Shown one piece after another: positions 28,258 through 34,452 of a stretch of 64,000 nt of DNA; the stretch's first letter is position 1, and every line of letters starts with the position of its first letter. Where the stretch lies: contig NZ_CP130558.2 of the NCBI RefSeq assembly GCF_030534315.2, positions 1,041,001 to 1,105,000 of the forward strand, read 5' to 3'. The DNA comes from Thermoanaerobacterium sp. CMT5567-10. Lineage in GTDB: Bacteria; Bacillota; Thermoanaerobacteria; Thermoanaerobacterales; Thermoanaerobacteraceae. Below the pieces are notes generated by a model. That model was not told the DNA's origin, made no database searches, and saw only the letters and a list, made by a program, of their open reading frames with translations. The translations under genes were made by a program, and so were the position numbers.

Positions 28258-28890
28258 TCTCGTAACAGCGTTTTTTTCATGACGTTTCTCATAAACATCT
28301 TTATAAAACTTATAAAGTTTTTCCTTATTTGTGTATGTAATAATCATAAGATTAGCAAACCATATATCGTAGATGTACATAGGAAATGATTTATAATATA
28401 AATATAATACCAATATCAACATTCCTACAACAACCATAAATCCATCAACTTCTGATGAAGTGGATTTGCCTTTGTTTAAAATTATTGCTATTGCATACAG
28501 TATTGCCAGTATAACAGCATATGCAATAGACACATTAAATCTTGTCACCGCACTCCATACGCCAAACGTTACCGCTATTCCTTTGCCACCACGCCATTTT
28601 AAAAATGGTGAAAAAACGTGTCCTAATATAGCTGCAACAGCAACAGGAGCTATCTCAACATCGCTAATATACCCTTTTGATATCAGTACCGAAAGTGGAA
28701 AATATCCTTTTAAAAAGTCAAGGGCTACTCCTAAAATGCCAAATTTGTATCCAGCCACATGCCACAAGTTAAAAGCGCCAGGATTTCCATCTCCGTAATG
28801 ACGTATGTCTTTTAAAGCCAATAGTCCTAACCAGTATGAAAACATCATTGAACCGCTTAGGAATCCTATTAAGGCAAAAAGTGCTACCAA
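28255..28890 (-). CDS. PlsY-like glycerol-3-phosphate acyltransferase
   Basis: A 211-residue membrane protein with about six helices. It has the PlsY motifs GDGNPGAFN (motif 1, with Asp where Ser is usual and Phe where Thr is usual), LKGYFPL (motif 2) and the GH...PF..WRGGKGIA segment (motif 3). PlsY transfers acyl groups from acyl-phosphate to the G3P sn-1 position. The changed motif 1 and the pairing with a glycosyltransferase, 13 bases upstream on the same strand, suggest a paralogue that acylates something else. A housekeeping role cannot be excluded. Confidence 0.8.
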   Translation of the reverse strand: MVALFALIGFLSGSMMFSYWLGLLALKDIRHYGDGNPGAFNLWHVAGYKFGILGVALDFLKGYFPLSVLISKGYISDVEIAPVAVAAILGHVFSPFLKWRGGKGIAVTFGVWSAVTRFNVSIAYAVILAILYAIAIILNKGKSTSSEVDGFMVVVGMLILVLYLYYKSFPMYIYDIWFANLMIITYTNKEKLYKFYKDVYEKRHEKNAVTR

Positions 28891-28903
28891 TATAATTCCC
28901 CCC

Positions 28904-29989
28904 TTATATTTTAATTTTTCTCCCCTTCCATGTGACGTATCCTAAAAAGAAAACTTGATACAATGAATAAAGCATAATACAAATAAACAACAACGATGAA
29001 AGAACGTGAAATAATGAAACAATTATTCCATAATATCCTGTCCACTTATTAATATAGATAATCTGCAATGTGTAGATAATGTAAAAGAACATAAATAAAG
29101 TAGACAAAGGACTATTATATATAATAAGAAACGGTGTAATAAGCTCTACCGACAATAACCCAATAAACCAAACTGCAATAAGTACAATCGTAATGCTATA
29201 AAGCCTCGATGTGCTTAAGATTGCACTCTTTCCAAAACCTTGTATTTCGCTTTTGATGCCGTAAGGATACATCCTAAATGATACAAGGTCATAGCCAATA
29301 TAATTTTGAACATTTACACCATTCATAGTAAATTTTCGTCCTAAACTTAAGTCATCCAGCACTTCTCCTTTTATGCTGTAATGTCCATTTACCTTCTCAT
29401 AATCTTCACGAGATACGACAATGCAAGAGCCATACATTCCTTTTTGTGGATTATACTTTTCAAACGGCGATGTAAATGCAAAAATCCCCAAAATACATGG
29501 TATCAATGAAAGCTTTTCATAAAATTTCTCAGGGCAATGATATGGTACAACAGATATGGCTCCATTTGCCTTCTCCCTCGCTTTCACCAATGATTCTAAA
29601 GCACGGGAAGATAGCCTAACATCAGCATCGATGAATGCAAGTACATCACCTGTAGAATTTTTGTATCCATTCCACAAAGCCCACGTCTTCCCTGTCCAAC
29701 CATCAGGCATTTCTGTATTTCTTATAACTTTAATACCATAACTTTCTGCAATCTCAAAAGTCCTATCTGAGGAAAAATCATCAACTACGATTACTTCATA
29801 AGGCATATACGTCTGCTTTTTTAGAGACTCAAGTATATATGGGAGATTTTTCTCTTCATTTCTTGCAGGGATTATGACAGAAACTTTGTACTGCCTCTGT
29901 AAAGGTTGATTTTCCAGGGACAATCTTACATTTTTGAACAGAATAAAACCAGAAGCGATTCCTAACAGCAAAAAAACACCAACTATCAA
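28904..29989 (-). CDS. Family 2 glycosyltransferase, membrane-anchored
   Basis: An N-terminal membrane helix is followed by a GT-A domain with PARNEEKNL, VVDDFSSDRT, the metal-binding DADVRL and an acceptor-site LDDLSLGRK. Several C-terminal membrane helices complete the protein (361 residues). It resembles glycosyltransferases of the CrtQ/hopanoid-lipid sort that act on membrane lipids. It starts at TTG, since the frame is closed just upstream. It is probably co-transcribed with the PlsY-like gene, so together they may make a glycosylated and acylated lipid. The acceptor is unknown. Confidence 0.8.
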   Translation of the reverse strand: MIVGVFLLLGIASGFILFKNVRLSLENQPLQRQYKVSVIIPARNEEKNLPYILESLKKQTYMPYEVIVVDDFSSDRTFEIAESYGIKVIRNTEMPDGWTGKTWALWNGYKNSTGDVLAFIDADVRLSSRALESLVKAREKANGAISVVPYHCPEKFYEKLSLIPCILGIFAFTSPFEKYNPQKGMYGSCIVVSREDYEKVNGHYSIKGEVLDDLSLGRKFTMNGVNVQNYIGYDLVSFRMYPYGIKSEIQGFGKSAILSTSRLYSITIVLIAVWFIGLLSVELITPFLIIYNSPLSTLFMFFYIIYTLQIIYINKWTGYYGIIVSLFHVLSSLLFICIMLYSLYQVFFLGYVTWKGRKIKI

Positions 29990-30268
29990 TTTGCATCACA
30001 TCCCTCGCCCAGTTTGACATCAAAAATGTTTAAGAAAATTAGGCCCACATAAATCTTTAACTAATAATTCCACTTTTTTGTATCAAGTCTATGTCTTAAA
30101 AGCATTCCTCATAATAAATTTATTTAATAAACAAGACAAAAATAACGCTTTTTTCTCTTGATACTATTATGACATATATTTATACGACAAACAATAGCAA
30201 TAATCCCCCATCTATAAAGGATGGGAGACTTTTTTAAAACTCCTTGCTAATATAATAAGTATACAAAA
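29990..30268. other. 279-bp gene-free stretch with plus-strand hairpin
   Basis: No coding frame with a ribosome binding site is visible. It holds an isolated plus-strand terminator (30207-30236) and a weak promoter-like pair, TTGATA (30158) and TATACG (30181), 17 bases apart. The rest is AT-rich with nothing I can assign. Confidence 0.4.
30207..30236 (+). terminator. Orphan plus-strand terminator
   Basis: CCCATC (30207-30212) pairs with GATGGG (30220-30225) around a 7-base loop, followed by a run of T. No plus-strand gene lies upstream within 1.9 kb, so it ends either a small RNA or transcription antisense to the glycosyltransferase. Confidence 0.6.
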
Positions 30269-30640
30269 TTATTTTTCTGATTGTCCTTTTTCATTAACAG
30301 CTTTTTTGATCTCACTAATTACTTGCTCCGTGTTCATATTTCTTATTTCTATGCCGATATGCTTATTTCTGTCGAATCCAGCAGCATCAAACGCATCCCT
30401 GTACATTTTTCTCTGCATTACTGGATCGCATGCAGCAACATATAACTCATCTATGTCTGCACCTTTCAGCAATTCACGTAAATACCTGTCCCCATCCTCT
30501 GCGCAAAGCTGTGGATGAAGTCCTACCCACTCAAATATGTTTTCCCTTCTCAATGTGTTTAAAACTTCGAATGTGTCCATATCCTGAAATGAAGGACATG
30601 TGCCCTGGCATACACATAAAAGTAATCCCTTTTTACTCAT
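30269..30640 (-). CDS. HdrA N-terminal-domain-like protein
   Basis: A 123-residue protein like the N-terminal domain of heterodisulfide reductase subunit A: CVCQGTC near the start, GLHPQLCAEDGDRYL in the middle, and VAACDPVMQRKMYRDAF. In HdrA these cysteines hold an Fe-S cluster. Here the flavin domain is absent, so this is a free-standing domain. It follows a small ferredoxin gene (65 bases upstream) and an ArsR gene. It may be a redox partner for the ferredoxin; the reaction is unknown. Confidence 0.75.
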   Translation of the reverse strand: MSKKGLLLCVCQGTCPSFQDMDTFEVLNTLRRENIFEWVGLHPQLCAEDGDRYLRELLKGADIDELYVAACDPVMQRKMYRDAFDAAGFDRNKHIGIEIRNMNTEQVISEIKKAVNEKGQSEK

Positions 30641-30705
30641 TTTATCATTCCTTCCAAAAATTTATAATTTTTTCTAAAATTCTTAAGCGAGATTATAAAT
30701 TAAGC

Positions 30706-30912
30706 TTACTTATTGTCGCCAAAATAAGATATAGCATCGTTATCGCATATCTTCTGGCAACCTCTGCAAAATTCTACGCAGTTGTCAGGATTTATTACAA
30801 GTGGAAAACCATCATCACCTATTGTGTAAACATCGTGTTTGCAGAAATTAACACACTGATAGCACTGTATGCATTTATCGTGGTCAATAATTGGATACCA
30901 ATTTTTAGCCAT
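30706..30912 (-). CDS. Ferredoxin-like [4Fe-4S] protein
   Basis: A 68-residue protein with a first cluster motif CIQCYQCVNFC and a second, less regular one with cysteines in NCVEFCRGCQKIC. It therefore looks like a two-cluster ferredoxin of the small clostridial type. The start is ATG 30912, with GGGGGG eight bases upstream; a GTG at 30921 overlaps that site. Its upstream region has one good and one degenerate copy of the operator found before the ArsR gene. It is probably repressed by that ArsR protein. Confidence 0.8.
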   Translation of the reverse strand: MAKNWYPIIDHDKCIQCYQCVNFCKHDVYTIGDDGFPLVINPDNCVEFCRGCQKICDNDAISYFGDNK

Positions 30913-30950
30913 GTCTTTCACCCCCCTTCATGTCGCTACTTTTATTACTT

Positions 30951-30968
30951 TATTCGGTTTTTCAAATT
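30951..30968. promoter_or_regulatory. Degenerate ArsR operator before the ferredoxin gene
   Basis: TATTCG-GTTTTT-CAAATT keeps the left half of the TATTCG-N6-CGAATA operator but only part of the right half. It lies 39 bases above the ferredoxin start. Confidence 0.35.
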
Positions 30969-31027
30969 AAATAGATAAAAATATAACTAATCTAATTCTA
31001 AAAAATATATCAGAGAATATATTTTTT

Positions 31028-31045
31028 TATTCGGTTTCGCGAATA
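31028..31045. promoter_or_regulatory. ArsR-type operator between arsR-like and ferredoxin genes
   Basis: TATTCG-GTTTCG-CGAATA is a perfect 6-6-6 inverted repeat, identical in arms and spacing to the site in the arsR-like promoter. It implies a second regulated transcription start for the ferredoxin and HdrA-like genes. Confidence 0.65.
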
Positions 31046-31063
31046 TATTGAATAAAATATAAC

Positions 31064-31351
31064 TTATTCCCCAACTAAAATCCCTTTAACTTCCTCTATT
31101 ATTTTAACGATGTCCTTATTTGTCAGAGTATAATAAATCTTTGTTCCTTCCCTTGAATCTTTTACTATCCCATTTGCCCTTAACACCATTAAGTGCCTTG
31201 AGATATGAGATTGATCAAGATTCAAAACAGCCATCATCTCACAGACACACATCTCATTTCTGCTTAGAAGCTCAATTATCTTGATCCTTGTCGGATGTGA
31301 CAATGCTTTAAAGTATTCAGCCGTCTTGTCATACAAATCAATTGTTACCAT
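31064..31351 (-). CDS. ArsR/SmtB-family metal- or redox-sensing repressor
   Basis: A 95-residue winged-helix protein with ALSHPTRIKIIELL, MCVCEMM in the sensor helix (Cys-Val-Cys, as in arsenite- or thiol-sensing ArsR), and the recognition helix QSHISRHLMVLRANGI. It has the shortest usual length for the family and no extended C-terminal metal site. The promoter carries an operator in its spacer, so the gene is probably autoregulated. Its neighbours are a ferredoxin and an HdrA-like protein, not efflux genes. The signal may therefore be redox, sulfur or metal stress; this is inference. Confidence 0.85.
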   Translation of the reverse strand: MVTIDLYDKTAEYFKALSHPTRIKIIELLSRNEMCVCEMMAVLNLDQSHISRHLMVLRANGIVKDSREGTKIYYTLTNKDIVKIIEEVKGILVGE

Positions 31352-31371
31352 GTTATCACCCTTCCCAAGTA

Positions 31372-31400
31372 ATTATATTCGATTTTTCGAATAAAGTCAA
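31372..31400 (-). promoter_or_regulatory. Promoter of arsR-like gene with embedded operator
   Basis: On the minus strand, TTGACT (31395-31400), 17 bases and TATAAT (31372-31377) form the promoter. The perfect repeat TATTCGA-TTTT-TCGAATA (31376-31393) fills the spacer and touches the -10 box, an ideal position for repression. Confidence 0.85.
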
Positions 31401-31438
31401 GAAAAAGAATTTTTAAGGCAATCAATAGCTTAAAATAA

Positions 31439-32473
31439 TCATTCAGCATTTAACGGTTTGTCTATATCTTTTCTCATCATCAAGAAAAATCCAATTCCCG
31501 ATGCAATCAAATATACGTAGTATGTGAAAAATCTCCATATACCTATAAATACTCCCAACAAATGATGTGGTACAATATTTGAAAATATGCTGGCAAAGCC
31601 AACTTCAACAAATCCTGCACCACTGGGTATTACATTATAAGCAAGAATGTCGTAAAATATAATTTGCCTTGATATGACAGCTAAAAGGTTGAACTTTATG
31701 TTCATAGCTATCATGAGAATTGGCGCGATGCTGTAAAACAAAGTCCAAAAAAGCATAGCATATAAAAGCTGCGATATTAAAAGCTTGCCTCCAGAGCTTA
31801 CCATAAAAAGTTCATTAAACCTGTGATTGTATTCAATAATTTCAGTTTTTGTATTCTCAAAAAATTTCTTATACCTTTCACCTGAAAAAAATCTTATACC
31901 AGCAATTAAATTTACTACAGAGATTAAAAAAGCCGGTCTCAATATTATATAAACAAGGCCTATCAATAAAATCAGTAGTATAAATGAAACCAATATAGCA
32001 AATATCGATAAGGCATGTGTAAGTTCTAACTGTTTTCTAAAGAAAATCAGCAGTATCGGTGGAATCGTCCCAAAAAAAATTCCTGAAAACAAAATCTTAG
32101 CTGTAAAAATCATTAAACTTTTATTTGGTGGAATTTTTTTCTTATTCAAAAGATATATGGTAATCGGCAGTGCACCTGAGCCAAATGGTGTTATATAGCT
32201 GAAGAAAAAAGTCGCCAAATTGAATTTAAATAGATAACCTACACTTAAATCCTCTCCAAGCGCCAAAAGTAAACCCCTAATTCTGTAAGTATCTACTAAT
32301 AAACTCAAAAAAACAAAAAGAAGCATGATTCCGATATATATTGGATTTATATTCATAACATCTTTTAATCCTTGATAACCTGAAAATTTCATTATGATGG
32401 CTATTGCGCCAAAGCTTAAAATGAACGCAATGGCCATCATATAGAAATTCTTCCTTTCCAGTATATGATTCAA
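31439..32473 (-). CDS. YbhN/AglD-type flippase-like membrane protein
   Basis: A 344-residue membrane protein with about eight helices. It has the TPFGSGALPITIYLL and NVIPSGAGFVEVGF segments that mark the UPF0104 family (flippase-like, related to the membrane part of lysylphosphatidylglycerol synthase). Known members move or modify lipids; the substrate here is unknown. It starts at TTG 32473 behind GGAGGG, or at ATG 32440 behind AAGGAAG. The PdaA-like gene upstream is 14 bases away, so the two are co-transcribed and may act on the envelope. Confidence 0.8.
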   Translation of the reverse strand: MNHILERKNFYMMAIAFILSFGAIAIIMKFSGYQGLKDVMNINPIYIGIMLLFVFLSLLVDTYRIRGLLLALGEDLSVGYLFKFNLATFFFSYITPFGSGALPITIYLLNKKKIPPNKSLMIFTAKILFSGIFFGTIPPILLIFFRKQLELTHALSIFAILVSFILLILLIGLVYIILRPAFLISVVNLIAGIRFFSGERYKKFFENTKTEIIEYNHRFNELFMVSSGGKLLISQLLYAMLFWTLFYSIAPILMIAMNIKFNLLAVISRQIIFYDILAYNVIPSGAGFVEVGFASIFSNIVPHHLLGVFIGIWRFFTYYVYLIASGIGFFLMMRKDIDKPLNAE

Positions 32474-32487
32474 AATAATCCCTCCAC

Positions 32488-33438
32488 TTATTTGCTTAAA
32501 TCGTCCAGCGTCTTGAATACATATCCCTGCGCTTTTAAATCTTTCAGTATTCTGTCGAGGGCCATCGTATCATCTTTTGAAACAGCATGCAACAATATGA
32601 CAGCTCCCGGGTGAATTCGACTCATTACCGTGTTGTAACTTTCCTCAGGACCTCCAGGCAGTGGCTGCCAGTCAGCAAGAGCAAGACTCCAAAATACAGT
32701 TTTATAACCAAGTGATTTTGTTATATACAATGTTCTTTCACTGTACTCTCCCATTGGCGGCCTGAAGTAATGCATATCTTTTCCTGTAAGGCTCTTAAAC
32801 ATCTCAGCAAGTCCAGTTATTTCACTTTTAACTTTTTCATCGGAAATCTTTGGAAGGCTCGGATGGTTTACAGTGTGATTCCCCACTATGTGACCTTCAG
32901 CTACCATTCTCTTCACTAGATCTCCATGCTCCTTAATATACGGTCCAGTTACAAAAAAAGCTGCCTTTACATTATTTGCCTTCAATATATCAAGAATTTT
33001 TGGAGTATAGCCGTTTTCATATCCTTCATCAAATGTCAGGTATATATCCTTTTTTGTAGTATCACCTGTAAATATGCCATCATACTTTTTTATGAGGTTC
33101 ATGGCTTTTGAGGTAATTTCAGGCGTCTTGTGGTCGGGCAATACCCTCATACCCCAGCCATACAGCGTATTATCAAGCCCTTCTGTATTTATCTGAGAAT
33201 TGTAAACATCATTATCTACTGTACTGTTATTAGCAGCCGTATTTGTATTTTTATTCTGTGTTGATTTATCTTTTGAAACTTCACTTACATTATTACTGCT
33301 GGGTTTAACATTAATATTAGGCTTTTGAACAGACTTTTTCTCATCGTTTAAAGGCTTTTTCGTCTTTATAAAACTGCAAGATGCAGTCGAAAACACAAGT
33401 ATTGAAATAAAAAATAAAATGCCTATCTTCTTTAGCAT
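32488..33438 (-). CDS. PdaA-type polysaccharide deacetylase lipoprotein
   Basis: An N-terminal export signal with a lipobox-like STASC precedes a Ser/Asn/Lys-rich linker (to about residue 95) and a NodB-type deacetylase domain. Motifs seen are TFDEGYENG (metal and base Asp), GNHTVNHPSL (metal His pair), RPPMGEYS, and a late LLHAVSKD. The YGWGMRV...HKTPEI lead-in is typical of PdaA, which removes acetyl groups from MurNAc during spore-cortex muramic lactam formation. A role in spore cortex is therefore likely but unproven. Confidence 0.88.
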   Translation of the reverse strand: MLKKIGILFFISILVFSTASCSFIKTKKPLNDEKKSVQKPNINVKPSSNNVSEVSKDKSTQNKNTNTAANNSTVDNDVYNSQINTEGLDNTLYGWGMRVLPDHKTPEITSKAMNLIKKYDGIFTGDTTKKDIYLTFDEGYENGYTPKILDILKANNVKAAFFVTGPYIKEHGDLVKRMVAEGHIVGNHTVNHPSLPKISDEKVKSEITGLAEMFKSLTGKDMHYFRPPMGEYSERTLYITKSLGYKTVFWSLALADWQPLPGGPEESYNTVMSRIHPGAVILLHAVSKDDTMALDRILKDLKAQGYVFKTLDDLSK

Positions 33439-33505
33439 ATTACCATCCTCATTTCAAAAAATATCTTCCTCTGTATTTTTTGCAATAAAAACCTTTGTAT
33501 TCTTA

Positions 33506-34078
33506 TCAGATTTTTACTTTGCTTCCTTTGTATATCTCACATACCGTATCTCTGCAAGGGCAAAATCTGCACTTTAGAAAATCGCCTTCTACATCAGGGA
33601 AAAACTTTTCTTCTTCTAAAAGCCTCATCTCTTTAACAACTTTAATCAGTTCTCTTCTAAGCCCTTTCGTATTATACACTTCAAACATTGTATTTTGATA
33701 GATGATTCGACCTCTTCTTACTTTTTTCCCGAATTCTTCTTCTATTATCAAAAAATAAGCTGTCAATTGCATGACATCTTTTAAAAATGGTGAATGTCCT
33801 TCGGCTTTAGAACTTTTTAACTCTAATGGAATTAGTTCATTTCCTATATCATAAATGTAGTCCGGTTTTCCGCTTATTCCATATTTTGAAGATTTTAAAA
33901 GCTTGCTGTACATAACACCGTCCTTTTTTACTTCTTCCTGCTTATCTATGTATATCAATTTTCCCCTCTTAAAGCCTATTGCCCTTCTCATCTCTCTATA
34001 AGGCGGTCTTTTTTCTGCAATCTCCTTCAAGATGACATAAAGTATTAAAAGCGTAAAGATAAAATTTAACACTATCAT
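33506..34078 (-). CDS. Cas4-like PD-(D/E)XK nuclease core with N-terminal membrane helix
   Basis: A 190-residue protein. Residues 1-20 are a membrane helix. The catalytic core follows: GKPDYI (Asp73), LELKSS (Glu86, Lys88), QLTAY (104-108) and a C-terminal cysteine group CRFCPC...C (170, 173, 175, 180). These are the Cas4/AddB-type [4Fe-4S] nuclease motifs, except that the first cluster cysteine is missing here. It is found in the preceding ORF instead, which overlaps by ATGA. No cas genes or CRISPR repeats are nearby. Possible roles are membrane-associated DNA repair or uptake; the function is unknown. Confidence 0.8.
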   Translation of the reverse strand: MIVLNFIFTLLILYVILKEIAEKRPPYREMRRAIGFKRGKLIYIDKQEEVKKDGVMYSKLLKSSKYGISGKPDYIYDIGNELIPLELKSSKAEGHSPFLKDVMQLTAYFLIIEEEFGKKVRRGRIIYQNTMFEVYNTKGLRRELIKVVKEMRLLEEEKFFPDVEGDFLKCRFCPCRDTVCEIYKGSKVKI

Positions 34079-34344
34079 TTTAAAAGCTCTATCCCAATAG
34101 CTACCAAAGCCGCAATAATTAATATGGCTATAGCTATTTTCTTGTATTTTAACCTTACAATATCTTTATAGTATTTCTCATGATATTCTATACCTTTTTT
34201 AAAATTGCTAAGCTCCGATTTCACTCCACTTTTCTCCCGCAACTCATTTATATATTTATGTCCGTACTTTTTCTCATAGTACCACTGATAAGGGCAATAC
34301 AAATATTGATTTATTTCAGAAGCCGAAATGTACTTGTTTGACAT
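34075..34344 (-). CDS. N-terminal part of split Cas4-like nuclease
   Basis: An 89-residue protein whose first half (SASEINQYLYCPYQWYY, Cys17, then KGIEYHE with His55) is the N-terminal motif of Cas4-type nucleases. It supplies the first Fe-S cysteine and the metal-site histidine. It ends in a membrane helix (about 66-87). The stop overlaps the start of the next ORF, which begins with a second membrane helix and carries the rest of the nuclease. The two helices would form a hairpin and bring both soluble parts to the cytoplasmic side. Confidence 0.78.
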   Translation of the reverse strand: MSNKYISASEINQYLYCPYQWYYEKKYGHKYINELREKSGVKSELSNFKKGIEYHEKYYKDIVRLKYKKIAIAILIIAALVAIGIELLK

Positions 34345-34366
34345 ATTATCACCAATTTCATGTGTA

Positions 34367-34436
34367 TAATAAAAAACATTGCAGATTATTCCACAATATT
34401 AACTATATCAATTTTTAGATTTATCTGCAATGTTTT
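34367..34436 (-). terminator. Long-loop terminator after the nucleotidyltransferase gene
   Basis: A perfect 14-bp stem (34423-34436 with 34373-34386) encloses a 36-base loop and is followed on the minus strand by TTTTTT-ATTAT (part of the run belongs to the stem). The long loop is unusual for an intrinsic terminator. Confidence 0.6.
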
Positions 34437-34452
34437 GTAGATTAATTTTTTA

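Noticed and set aside
33506..34344. CRISPR-associated Cas4
   Set aside because: No repeats, cas1, cas2 or other cas genes in the window; it is better called a Cas4-like nuclease.
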